Source: an uncultured Methanobrevibacter sp.
GTDB taxonomy: Archaea; Methanobacteriota; Methanobacteria; Methanobacteriales; Methanobacteriaceae
Direction of reading: 5' to 3'
Length of the DNA: 41,232 nucleotides
Assembly (NCBI GenBank): GCA_902774685.1
Contig: CACYJH010000023.1
Coordinates: 1 to 41,232 of the forward strand
Of the stretch, positions 33,575 to 41,232 are shown piece by piece. Below the pieces are notes generated by a model. That model was not told where the DNA came from and ran no database searches. It was given only the letters and a program-made list of their open reading frames with translations. Positions within the stretch are counted from its first letter, which is position 1. Each line of letters opens with the position of its first letter. Position numbers and translations under genes: made by a program.

Positions 33575-34885
33575 GTGAAAGCTATAATTTTAAGTGCAGG
33601 TGAAGGAACAAGAATGAGACCTTTAACTCTCACAAAACCTAAGACAATGTTGCCTGTTGCTGGAAAACCTATTATACAATATAATATAGAAGCATTGCGT
33701 GATTGCGGTGTGAAAGACATTCTCCTTATTGTGGGGTATAAGGAAGAAATAGTTAAAAATTACTTTAAAGACGGATCACAACTTGGAGTGAACATCAGTT
33801 ATGCCACTCAAAGTAAATTAGAGGGAACTGCAGATGCTATAGGTTATGGAAAAGACTTTATTGAAGACAGTTTAATCACTCTTAATGGAGACATCATCTT
33901 AGATGTTGACATTCTCAGTGAAATCATAGATGATTATGAAAAGTCAAAGCCTGACACTCTAATGGTGCTAACTGAAGTGGAAGATCCAAGTGCATTCGGT
34001 GTAGTTGAATTGGATGGAGACAATATCATAAATATAGTTGAAAAGCCTAAAAAAGGAGAAGCTCCAAGCAATTTAATCAACACAGGAATTTACATCTTCA
34101 ACAAGGACATCTTTGATAAGATTGACAAGACAGAAGTTTCTCCAAGAGGAGAATATGAAATCACAGATTCATTATCCCTTCAAATAGCTGATGGAAAAGT
34201 GGTTAAAGGACATAAGACCACTAAGGAATGGATGGATATTGGAAAACCATGGGAACTTCTTGAAATCAATGAAGAATTGCTCAATCATATTGAAGGAGAA
34301 ATCAAAGGAACCGTTGAAGAAGGCGCCACCATCCATGGTGAAGTATTTTTAGATGAAGGCAGCCTCATTCGTTCTGGAGTTTATATCAAAGGCCCTGTAT
34401 ACATTGGTAAAAACTGTGATATTGGACCTAACTCATATATTAGAGGAAATTCCTACTTTGGAGACAATGTCCACATTGGTAATGCTGTAGAGATTAAAAA
34501 CTCCATCATTATGGAAAATACCAATGTAAGCCATTTAAGTTATGTTGGAGACTCCGTATTAGGTTCAAACTGTAATATTGCAGCAGGAACCAATATTGCT
34601 AATTTACGTTTTGACAATAAAACCGTTAAGACAACAATCAAAAACAAAAGAACAGATACTGGAAGACGTAAATTAGGTGCAATTGTAGGAGATTCTGTAA
34701 AGACTGGAATCAATTCAAGCTTAAGTCCAGGAGTTAAAATAGGAGTAAGAGCCACAATAGGATCTGGTGTTTTATTATATGAAGACTTAGGCTCTGATAT
34801 GAGAGTTTTAGTAAAACAGGAACATATCATCCAAAACAAAAAGGAAACTGGACAAATCTCTCTTGAAGAAGTTGAAGATAAATAA
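33575..34885 (+). CDS. glmU: Bifunctional sugar-1-phosphate nucleotidylyltransferase/acetyltransferase (archaeal GlmU-like)
   Basis: The N-terminal half is a nucleotidylyltransferase with LSAGEGTRMRPLTLTKPKTMLPVAGKPI and the metal site TLNGDIILD. The C-terminal half (from about residue 245) is a left-handed beta-helix of hexapeptide repeats (EGATIHGEVFLDEGSLIRSGVYIKGPVYIGKNCDIGPN...) with the acetyltransferase features of archaeal ST0452/MJ1101-type enzymes. It should acetylate GlcN-1-P and make UDP-GlcNAc. The start is GTG after GGAGG. The 436-residue length fits. It follows GlmM functionally; product goes to pseudomurein and glycans. Confidence 0.92.
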   Translation: MKAIILSAGEGTRMRPLTLTKPKTMLPVAGKPIIQYNIEALRDCGVKDILLIVGYKEEIVKNYFKDGSQLGVNISYATQSKLEGTADAIGYGKDFIEDSLITLNGDIILDVDILSEIIDDYEKSKPDTLMVLTEVEDPSAFGVVELDGDNIINIVEKPKKGEAPSNLINTGIYIFNKDIFDKIDKTEVSPRGEYEITDSLSLQIADGKVVKGHKTTKEWMDIGKPWELLEINEELLNHIEGEIKGTVEEGATIHGEVFLDEGSLIRSGVYIKGPVYIGKNCDIGPNSYIRGNSYFGDNVHIGNAVEIKNSIIMENTNVSHLSYVGDSVLGSNCNIAAGTNIANLRFDNKTVKTTIKNKRTDTGRRKLGAIVGDSVKTGINSSLSPGVKIGVRATIGSGVLLYEDLGSDMRVLVKQEHIIQNKKETGQISLEEVEDK

Positions 34886-35015
34886 AGAACAATGAAATAT
34901 TTCAAATGATACTTATTAATTTACAATTAATAAAACAACTATAAAAGAAATTTTAAAAATTAAAGATAATTAATTTAAAAAAAATTAATTAAAAAAACTA
35001 AAAGAGGAGTATATT

Positions 35016-35492
35016 ATGAAACTCAATGAACCCGTAAAAATATTCCCTGGTGCACAAGTAATTGGTGATGTTGAAATTGGTGAAAATTGTTCCATTTGGC
35101 ATGGAGCAGTTATTCGAGGAGATGTAGGCCCTATAAGAATTGGTAAAAACTCCAACGTTCAAGACAATTGTGTTTTGCACACTTCAGCAAATCTAACACT
35201 TAAGATTGGAGATAACGTCTCTGTTGGACATGGTGCTGTAGTTCACGGTTGTGAAATTGGCGATAATGTTCTTATAGGAATGAATGCTACTGTATTGAAT
35301 GGCGCTAAAATTGGCAAGAACTCAATTGTAGGTGCCGGGGCAGTAGTTAGTGAAAATAAGGAATTTCCAGAAAACAGCCTAATATTAGGAGTTCCTGGAA
35401 AGCTTATTAAAGAGACTACTCAAGAACAAAGAGACCATATTGCTTGGAATGCAGCACACTATGTTGAACTTGCAAATGAATACGATGATTAA
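35016..35492 (+). CDS. Gamma-class carbonic anhydrase-like protein
   Basis: This is a left-handed beta-helix protein of 158 residues with hexapeptide repeats (VIGDVEIGENCSIWHGAVIRGDVGPIRIG). Three His residues take the positions of zinc ligands in Cam: CVLHTS (55), VGHGAVVHG (72 and 77), with the same 5-residue spacing between the last two as in the Methanosarcina enzyme. Members of this short CamH-like group often lack the acidic loop, and activity is not certain. A strong GAGGAG site precedes the ATG. Its stop codon forms the loop of a small hairpin, and a strong terminator follows. Confidence 0.87.
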   Translation: MKLNEPVKIFPGAQVIGDVEIGENCSIWHGAVIRGDVGPIRIGKNSNVQDNCVLHTSANLTLKIGDNVSVGHGAVVHGCEIGDNVLIGMNATVLNGAKIGKNSIVGAGAVVSENKEFPENSLILGVPGKLIKETTQEQRDHIAWNAAHYVELANEYDD

Positions 35493-35555
35493 ATCATCGA
35501 ATTTGAATGTAATGAATAGAATGAATAATTTCATCTATTCATCAACTTTTTTTTA
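35483..35555 (+). terminator. Two hairpins at the end of the carbonic anhydrase gene
   Basis: CGATGAT-TAA-ATCATCG (35483-35499) has the stop codon as its loop. A second stem, TGAATAG...CTATTCA (35513-35541), has 12 pairs, one bulged A and a TAAT loop, followed by CAACTTTTTTTT. The second is a convincing terminator. Confidence 0.7.
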
Positions 35556-35644
35556 AAAATTTTTTATAAAAAATTTAAAGATTATTAATTTTTAACTAAT
35601 TAAATACTAACTATTATCGATTATCATTGAAAGAAGGTAAAATA

Positions 35645-36769
35645 ATGAAAGTACGTAGAGCAGTAGAAGAATTAGACCCTTATGTTCCTGGAAGATCCAA
35701 AGAGGAAATCGCACAGGAATTTGGAGTGAAAAAAGAAGATATCATCAAATTAGGATCTAATGAAAACCCATGGGGACCATCTCCAAAAGTAAAGGAAGCC
35801 ATTGAAGCAGAACTTGCAAACATCAACAGATACCCTGAATCTGATTTGGAAGAGCTTAAAAAGGAATTTGCAAGATATTCACATGTCAAACCAGAACAAA
35901 TCATTGTTGGTGGAGATGGTGCAGATGAGCTTATTGACACATTAGCAAAAACATTCATCGAACCAGGAGACGAATTTATAGTGCCTTTACCTTCTTATAT
36001 GTATTATGAATTTTTATTCAAGCCATATGGAGCAATACCTAATTATGCTAAATGGAATTTAGAGACAAATACATTGGATTTGGACTCAGTTCTTAATGCA
36101 ATCAATGAAAAAACAAAAATGCTATTCTTATGTACTCCAAATAACCCAACTGGAGCATTGATTAGTCAGGATGACTTGAGAGCAATCTTAAATAAGACCA
36201 ACAAATCCAAGGGAGGAGTATGTGATGCAGTGGTTGTAATAGATGAAGCATACTTTGAATACTCTGAGACAACTAATGTAAACCTTTTGGATGAATATGA
36301 CAACATTTTCATACTTAGAACAATGTCTAAGGTAATGGGCCTTGCAGGTATGAGAATCGGTTATGGTATTTCAAGCAAGGAAATCATTGAATTCATGCAC
36401 AGAATCAAACCTGTTTTCTCCCTTACAAAGCTTTCCTATGTTGCAGCTCTCACTACAATTAGAGACACTGAATACATTGAAAAATCCATTAAGGATGGAA
36501 TAGAAAGCAGAGATTTCCTATATGATGAAATATCAAAAATGAAATCTGTCAAAGTCTATAAATCATATTCCAACTTCATGCTGATTGACATTCACGATAC
36601 CGGATTTACAGCAGCGGAACTTACAAGAGAATTCATGAAAAGAGGAATGATTGTAAGAGACTGTACATCATTTAAAGGATTGGATGAATATTACTTCAGA
36701 ATCAGCATATGTACATTGGAAGAAGATAAGAAATTCTTAAGCGTTATGAGAGAAATATTAAACGAATAA
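35645..36769 (+). CDS. hisC: Histidinol-phosphate aminotransferase
   Basis: HisC is a PLP fold-type I aminotransferase of histidine synthesis. Marks: [15 protein letters not shown] near the start, the PLP contacts [12 protein letters not shown] and [10 protein letters not shown], the Schiff-base Lys in [17 protein letters not shown], and the terminal [24 protein letters not shown] start at ATG 35645 ([16 protein letters not shown]), after AAGGT; a TTG six codons upstream is unlikely. The 374-residue length is normal. It stands apart from other his genes, as is common in archaea. Confidence 0.94.
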   Translation: MKVRRAVEELDPYVPGRSKEEIAQEFGVKKEDIIKLGSNENPWGPSPKVKEAIEAELANINRYPESDLEELKKEFARYSHVKPEQIIVGGDGADELIDTLAKTFIEPGDEFIVPLPSYMYYEFLFKPYGAIPNYAKWNLETNTLDLDSVLNAINEKTKMLFLCTPNNPTGALISQDDLRAILNKTNKSKGGVCDAVVVIDEAYFEYSETTNVNLLDEYDNIFILRTMSKVMGLAGMRIGYGISSKEIIEFMHRIKPVFSLTKLSYVAALTTIRDTEYIEKSIKDGIESRDFLYDEISKMKSVKVYKSYSNFMLIDIHDTGFTAAELTREFMKRGMIVRDCTSFKGLDEYYFRISICTLEEDKKFLSVMREILNE

Positions 36770-36865
36770 TGAGAAATAATTATTGAAATAAATATTGAAA
36801 TAATTTTTATTGAAATATTATTATTAAATTAAAATAAATACCTAAATAAATTACGAGATGGAAAA

Positions 36866-37576
36866 ATGGAATATAGTGTAACAGTTACATCATCAATTGA
36901 ATATCCTAAAAATATGTCATTTGTAATATTTTTAGCAAAATGCCCTCTTAGATGCCCATATTGCAGTAACAGTGAAATATTGGAAGAGGGAACTGAAATC
37001 AGTTTGGAAGAGATTTATGAAAAGATTGATGATTCTGCACTATTCATGGATGCTGTTGTGGTTTCAGGCGGGGAACCTTTAGTGCAATATGAAGATGTGA
37101 TTGAAATCTTCAAATACGTCAGGAAAATAGGGCTTAAGACCAAATTGGATACAAGCGGAGTTTACCCTGACAGATTAAGAGAGGTTTTGGATTTAGGACT
37201 CGTTGACTATGTAGCTATGGATGTCAAAGCTCCTTTTGACAAGTATAAGGATGTCATCAATGCGGATATTGGAGATAAGGTAAAGGAATCCATGGAAATC
37301 GTAAATGAATATGATGACATTACCTTGGAATGCAGAACAACATACTGTCCAAAATTGCTAACAGAAGAAGATTTATTCAAAATAGTTGAAGAAGTGGATT
37401 GTGACCTATACACAATTCAGCAATTCAGAAACAGATGCGTTTTGGATGAATCATTGGCAGAAGCTGAAGAACCTAATCCTCATGACATGGAGGATATTGC
37501 AAGAAGAATCAAAGAGGCGCATCCAGACCAAGACATAAACGTAAAGACTGCAGAATTTGGTCAAAGAAGCATCTAA
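36866..37576 (+). CDS. nrdG: Anaerobic ribonucleotide reductase activating enzyme (radical SAM)
   Basis: The radical SAM cluster motif is CPLRCPYC (about residues 28-35, C-x3-C-x2-C). The SAM-binding VVVSGGEPLVQY and VDYVAMDVKAPFDKY follow. The protein is 236 residues, the archaeal type with N-terminal SSIEYPKNMSFVIFLAKCP. It would generate the glycyl radical on NrdD, which is not in the window; the assignment as NrdG rather than another small radical SAM activase rests on overall similarity. The ribosome binding site is weak (GGAAAA). Confidence 0.83.
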   Translation: MEYSVTVTSSIEYPKNMSFVIFLAKCPLRCPYCSNSEILEEGTEISLEEIYEKIDDSALFMDAVVVSGGEPLVQYEDVIEIFKYVRKIGLKTKLDTSGVYPDRLREVLDLGLVDYVAMDVKAPFDKYKDVINADIGDKVKESMEIVNEYDDITLECRTTYCPKLLTEEDLFKIVEEVDCDLYTIQQFRNRCVLDESLAEAEEPNPHDMEDIARRIKEAHPDQDINVKTAEFGQRSI

Positions 37577-37589
37577 AATTCATATTCAC

Positions 37590-37640
37590 AACTTATCAAT
37601 TTATTTCTTGAAAATAAATAGATAAGTTTATTAATTTTTC
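37590..37640 (+). terminator. Long hairpin terminator after nrdG
   Basis: AACTTATC-A-ATTTATTT pairs with AAATAAAT-A-GATAAGTT around a 5-base loop: 17 positions with one A/A mismatch, followed by TTTATTAATTTTTC. This is the longest stem in the window. Confidence 0.7.
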
Positions 37641-37725
37641 ATTAAAGATAATAATATAATTAATATTAACTTAATTATTCATTTAAAGACTGTTTTTTAA
37701 TTAGTCTCCAGTAAAAGGTGATAAA

Positions 37726-38862
37726 ATGCCAATTATGTCCTTTGGAAGTCAGAACATTAATATAATCACAAATAAAAAAGCAATGACTATAAGGAAATTA
37801 TGGAAAACACCTTTAAAAGTTGGAGATAGGCTTCATTGTTATTGGAATTTAGCTTCTAAAGAAAAAAAGAAAATTTTTGAAGCGGAAGTCATTGATGTCA
37901 AGACACTTCCATTTAAAGAAATAAAGAACAATGATAAGTTAGCTCAGGAAGAAGGATACGAAGATTCCGCGGATATGGTTAGGGAATTTAAGAAAATGTA
38001 TCCTAACAAAATCTCAGATGACGATTTGTTCCAGATAATCTATTTTGAAAAATTGGACATCAATAAATGGAAAGGGGAAAAAATCGATCAAAAAGAGATG
38101 ATAACCCAAAGAGCGGATATCCTGTTTGATACAGGAAAATACGACAAATCTGTTTTATGCTATAATGCTGCATTGAAGATAGACCCTAACGATGTTTATC
38201 TCTTAAACAAAAAAGGAGACAACCTTAGCAGACTTGACCGTTTCGATGAGTCAATCGAATGTTATGATAAGGCTTTGGAAATCGAAGGGGACAATGAATA
38301 CATTTGGAACAATAAGGCAATAGCTATGCTTAACTCAGGCAATATTGAGGAAGCCCTTGAAGCGAGTGATGGAGCATTGAAAGCAAACCCCGACAATCCT
38401 GTGGTATTATACTGGAGAGGATTCATTTTAGAGATTTTAGCGGAATTCGATAAGGCGTTGGAAGTTTATGACAAACTTATCACCATAGACGACAGCAACC
38501 CAGAAGTTTGGAATGCACGTGGAAATGTATTGACAGACATGGAAAGACCTGAAGAAGCGTTAGAGTCATATGATAAAGCGCTAGAGTTATGTTTGGAAGA
38601 TTCTGAAATAGATGCAACTGCACAAAACAGAAAAGGAAATGCACTTTTGGATCTTGGTAGATTCGAAGAGGCAATTGAATGTTATGACAGAGCTATTGAA
38701 CTAGAACCAAGAAACACTTCATTCTTACTCAATAAAGGCGTTGTATTGATGGAACTTGATAAATTTGATGAAGCTGAAATATTATTTACCAAAGTGCTTG
38801 CCTTAGATCCATCAAATGATGATGCAAGAGTTCTAAAGATGGAATGCTTGGAAAATATGTAA
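37726..38862 (+). CDS. ASCH-like domain fused to seven TPR repeats
   Basis: Residues 1-115 look like an ASCH (PUA-like RNA-binding) domain: PIMSFGSQNINIITNKKAMTIRKLWKTPLKVGDRLHCYWN, a central AEVIDVKTLPF strand, and the tail LAQEEGYEDSADMVREFKKMYP...DDLFQIIYFEKL. From about residue 122, seven TPR units of 34 or so residues follow, each ending in a pattern such as YDKALEIEGDN or YDRAIELEPRN. TPRs bind partner proteins, so an RNA-binding adaptor is conceivable. I know no characterised member with this arrangement. A GGTGAT site precedes the ATG; the gene stands alone. Confidence 0.8.
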   Translation: MPIMSFGSQNINIITNKKAMTIRKLWKTPLKVGDRLHCYWNLASKEKKKIFEAEVIDVKTLPFKEIKNNDKLAQEEGYEDSADMVREFKKMYPNKISDDDLFQIIYFEKLDINKWKGEKIDQKEMITQRADILFDTGKYDKSVLCYNAALKIDPNDVYLLNKKGDNLSRLDRFDESIECYDKALEIEGDNEYIWNNKAIAMLNSGNIEEALEASDGALKANPDNPVVLYWRGFILEILAEFDKALEVYDKLITIDDSNPEVWNARGNVLTDMERPEEALESYDKALELCLEDSEIDATAQNRKGNALLDLGRFEEAIECYDRAIELEPRNTSFLLNKGVVLMELDKFDEAEILFTKVLALDPSNDDARVLKMECLENM

Positions 38863-39147
38863 CTGCTTTTTTTAAGATTTTTATTTACTTTATCCCTACT
38901 ACTTTTTTCTATTTTTTACTACTTTTATGATAATTAATTAGTTTATGTAGATTATGGGATTGATAATAAATAAAAAATTGATTTGAATTAATTTAATTAA
39001 AATAAAGATTGATTAAAAATAGGTTTACTATGTATAACTATGTTTTAATAATAGCTAAAATTAAAATAATTGAATGAAAATTTGTTGTGAAAAATAGAAA
39101 ATGATGGTGGGATAAATAAAAAAATTATGGATAATAGTTAAAAAAAA
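38863..39147 (+). terminator. T-rich terminator and non-coding gap
   Basis: Right after the TPR gene stop come CTTTTTTTAAGATTTTTATTT and CTTTTTTCTATTTTTTAC runs. The rest of the gap to the convergent metallopeptidase-like gene holds nothing recognisable. Confidence 0.45.
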
Positions 39148-39819
39148 TCAAAACTCCAAATTGTCAATTGCCTTAACTAATTTTTCACTTAAATCATATG
39201 TCCTTTCCATTGGCTCATAGGAATAGGTTTCATAAACAATTGTTGGAATTCCACTTTCCACAACTGGAATTGTAATGTAAGGTGGGCTTGTTCTGTACTC
39301 CGGAGCATAATAAACAAGTTCCTCAATCTCATCCAATAGTATGTTCATGTAATTGCTTGAATCATCATCAAATCCTGGAGCGAATATGAAATTGGTCTTT
39401 GTATAAGTTCCAGGCCCTTTTAATCCTTTATTGCTATGAATATCTGCAAAGAAATCATATTCATTATCAATTATATGAGGTGCCACAAACTCCTGAGCAA
39501 GAAGCTGTCCATCCATACGACCTTCTGTTTCTGCATCAAGCTCTCCAATCACATTTATATTGTAAATATTATAGGAATAATTTAAGATATCCATTTTATC
39601 ATATTCGACTATTGTATCAAACAATCCCCTATGTGCCTTGCTTTCCAATGGATGCATTCCAATCAAATAGGCTATTCTTACATTGGACTCAGGATTTCCA
39701 TAAGGTCCATGAAGATGAACAGTCCCTAAATCATTTTCTCCGATTAATTCTGCACCATATAATGAAGAGTCTACTTTCGCTTCATCTGTAGGCTCTTGAG
39801 GATAATCTTTCTTATACAT
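39148..39819 (-). CDS. HxxE-type zinc peptidase/deacylase-like protein, soluble paralogue
   Basis: I do not recognise a named family with certainty. The pattern GMHPLESKAH (H-x2-E, about residue 58), ADIHSNKG and VYETYSYEP suits an M14 carboxypeptidase or aspartoacylase-like zinc site: His and Glu, a distal His, and a late catalytic Glu. It is a paralogue of the next gene upstream but lacks its membrane anchor and starts directly with MYKKDYPQEPTDEAKVDSS. I prefer ATG 39819 because GTGATG lies eight or so bases before it; GTG 39825 would add two residues. It begins about 24 bases after its paralogue, so they form an operon. Confidence 0.6.
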   Translation of the reverse strand: MYKKDYPQEPTDEAKVDSSLYGAELIGENDLGTVHLHGPYGNPESNVRIAYLIGMHPLESKAHRGLFDTIVEYDKMDILNYSYNIYNINVIGELDAETEGRMDGQLLAQEFVAPHIIDNEYDFFADIHSNKGLKGPGTYTKTNFIFAPGFDDDSSNYMNILLDEIEELVYYAPEYRTSPPYITIPVVESGIPTIVYETYSYEPMERTYDLSEKLVKAIDNLEF

Positions 39820-40209
39820 TTTCACACATCACACTTAGGGTTATTAAAATTCTAAATCATCAACGACATCGACAAACTTATTCATCAAGTCATAAGTTGT
39901 ATTGATCGGTTCATAACAATATGTTTCATAGTTGACTGTCGGAGTTCCAGCTTGCTCTACTGGTAAAGTAATGTAAGGAGGGCTGGATTGGGCACTTGGG
40001 AAATAATAAACCAATTCTGGCATCTTACTTAATATCTTTTGGACAAAAGCATCTGACTTTTCATCCTTTCCTACTGCAAAGACAAAATTGGTTTCTTCAT
40101 AAGTTCCTGAAATCATTCCCTTATTGCTGTGAACATCTACAAAAAGGTCATAATCATTGTTGATGATGTGAGGTGCCACAAACTCCTGAGCAAGAAGCTG
40201 TCCATCCAT
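39476..40209. repeat. Near-identical blocks shared by the two tandem paralogues
   Basis: An exact 41-base match exists between 39476-39516 and 40169-40209 (encoding GRMDGQLLAQEFVAPH). A second exact match of 23 bases encodes MHPLESKA (near 39636 and near 40318). Outside these blocks the genes differ much more, which suggests gene conversion or strong constraint. Confidence 0.8.
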
Positions 40210-40650
40210 TCTGCCTTCATCATCAGTGTCGTAATTTGTTACATTGATCTTGTAGATATAATAACAATAATCCAAAGAGCTGTTCTTTGATACAACAGTA
40301 TCAAACAATGCCTTATGCGCCTTGCTTTCCAATGGATGCATACCAATTGAATAAGCTATCTTAATGTCTGAATTTGGGTTTCCAAAAGGTCCCAACAACT
40401 CTACAGTACCTAAATCATTACTGCCAAGAAGATTGGAATTTACATTAGATGAATCTATTTTAGCTTCCGCTGTAGGGCCGTCAGGGTATGATTGGTTAAT
40501 GCTAATCGCATTATCTACATCGGCAATGACAGCATCATCCGAATTGTTTGAATTATTCACAGATATTGCATATCCGAAGAAAACAATAGCTATCGCTAGG
40601 ATAATCACTAAAATAAGTATTAATTTTGATTTATTATTCTCTGGAATCAT
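39844..40650 (-). CDS. HxxE-type zinc peptidase/deacylase-like protein, membrane-anchored paralogue
   Basis: The 268-residue protein has one N-terminal transmembrane segment (KLILILVIILAIAIVFFGYAISV, residues 9-31), then a Ser/Asn/Asp-rich linker to about residue 60, then the same domain as its neighbour: IAYSIGMHPLESKAHKALFDTVV, EGRMDGQLLAQEFVAPHII, FVDVHSNKG and VNYETYCYEP. With the short basic N-terminus (PENNKSK) the domain should face outside. An extracytoplasmic role on wall peptides would suit, but this is inference. The ribosome binding site is weak. Confidence 0.65.
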   Translation of the reverse strand: MIPENNKSKLILILVIILAIAIVFFGYAISVNNSNNSDDAVIADVDNAISINQSYPDGPTAEAKIDSSNVNSNLLGSNDLGTVELLGPFGNPNSDIKIAYSIGMHPLESKAHKALFDTVVSKNSSLDYCYYIYKINVTNYDTDDEGRMDGQLLAQEFVAPHIINNDYDLFVDVHSNKGMISGTYEETNFVFAVGKDEKSDAFVQKILSKMPELVYYFPSAQSSPPYITLPVEQAGTPTVNYETYCYEPINTTYDLMNKFVDVVDDLEF

Positions 40651-40669
40651 ATTCTCAAAAACAGTAAAT

Positions 40670-40699
40670 GTTAGAGAATAATTAAAATTAGCCTCTAAC
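40670..40699 (-). repeat. 7-16-7 inverted repeat between glmM paralogue and the metallopeptidase pair
   Basis: GTTAGAG and CTCTAAC are exact complements with 16 bases between them. On the minus strand this lies after the glmM stop and just before the membrane-anchored paralogue. It could be a terminator stem or an operator. Confidence 0.4.
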
Positions 40700-40721
40700 C
40701 AATAGTTTAAATAAATTTTAA

Positions 40722-41232
40722 TTAATTTTTGTATTTTTCCACTAAACTGATTCCCCAGCTAGCCATCTCATCAGCTTTTTCCTGGGAGTCAGATTCAGCG
40801 AAACATCTGAAGATCGGTTCAGTACCAGAAGGTCTGATAATGACCCAACCATCCTCTTTTAGGATTTTCACACCATCAGTTGTATCAAGGTCAAAATCAG
40901 TGGTTTCCTTGATCTCATCTGCAATCTTGCTCATTACCTCTTGCTTTAAATCATCAGGACATTCCACTTTCAATTTTTCCTGATAATATACTGGAAGTTC
41001 TGCTACAAGTTCAGACAATGGCTTATCCTCTTTTACAAGAATTTCAAGAATCTTTGCTACAGTCATAGCTGCGTCTCTTCCATAGATAAAGTCTGGGAAG
41101 ATCAAACCACCATTTTCTTCTCCACCAAACAACCCATCAGTATCCTTTAATTTTCTTGCAACAAGCAAATCTCCAACAGCAGTAGCTATAACCTCACCGC
41201 CAAACTCTTCTGCTATATCATAAATAGCTTGA
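40722..41232 (-). CDS. glmM: Phosphoglucosamine mutase (second copy), 3' part only
   Basis: The frame runs in from the right window edge (QAIYDIAEEFGGEVIATAVGDLLVARKL...), so the N-terminus with the catalytic serine is not visible. The sugar-binding loop FGGEENGGLIFPDF and the phosphate-binding WVIIRPSGTEPIFRCFAES define the alpha-D-phosphohexomutase family. GGEENGG with a terminal domain of this kind is the archaeal GlmM/phosphopentomutase type, whereas the complete paralogue at 31518 has GGEPSGTW. The two are therefore not recent duplicates and probably differ in sugar preference. Confidence 0.88.
   Translation of the reverse strand, partial: QAIYDIAEEFGGEVIATAVGDLLVARKLKDTDGLFGGEENGGLIFPDFIYGRDAAMTVAKILEILVKEDKPLSELVAELPVYYQEKLKVECPDDLKQEVMSKIADEIKETTDFDLDTTDGVKILKEDGWVIIRPSGTEPIFRCFAESDSQEKADEMASWGISLVEKYKN

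Overview
The window is a chromosomal stretch of a strictly anaerobic, very AT-rich methanogenic archaeon, most likely a gut-type Methanobrevibacter (Methanobacteriales). The support is the archaeal ribosomal order ftsZ-secE-spt5-rpl11-rpl1-rpl10-rpl12, archaeal information-processing proteins (Spt5, TFE, pelota, eS1), an F420 gamma-glutamyl ligase homologue, archaeal ApgM, HypC, a cobalt ECF transporter, an MraY-like enzyme as used for pseudomurein, and a truncated secreted Gly/Asn-rich surface protein at the left edge. Species naming is inference.

Layout. 1-515: start of a secreted surface protein. 743-6172 (minus): ribosomal stalk/translocon/division block. 6449-8052: divergent pyruvate-kinase-C-like and F420-ligase-like genes. 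8196-13042 (minus): TFE, ACT regulator, tRNA-Ile(GAT), DUF59 Fe-S protein, a compact archaeosine-synthase-like protein, HD phosphohydrolase, HypC. 13525-16109: cbiMNQO with an inverted repeat over its TATA box. 16384-20813: flavin disulfide oxidoreductase, nitroreductase, MraY-like transferase, pelota. 21021-25099: TyrA, iron-sulfur flavoprotein, ClC antiporter, NifX-like protein. 25185-27496 (minus): a gamma-glutamylcysteine ligase and a class II (EgtC-like) amidotransferase behind a perfect palindrome. 28203-38862: eS1, DUF92 protein, ApgM, GlmM, rubredoxin (minus), GlmU-like enzyme, gamma carbonic anhydrase, HisC, NrdG, ASCH-TPR protein. 39148-41232 (minus): two tandem HxxE-type metallopeptidase-like paralogues and the 3' part of a second GlmM.

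How genes fit together. GlmM and the GlmU-like enzyme make UDP-GlcNAc for the pseudomurein wall, and the MraY-like enzyme would use such nucleotide sugars. CbiMNQO imports cobalt for corrinoids, and HypC matures NiFe hydrogenases. Rubredoxin, the nitroreductase, the iron-sulfur flavoprotein and the disulfide oxidoreductase form a redox group. The amidotransferase/GCL pair looks like a two-gene gamma-glutamyl thiol module and is the best candidate here for an unusual system.

A striking anomaly: three conserved genes (rpl10, spt5, DUF92) each carry a short internal deletion that shifts the frame. In each, both halves of the expected protein are readable in different frames. This is either an assembly fault or real lesions, and it needs read-level checking.
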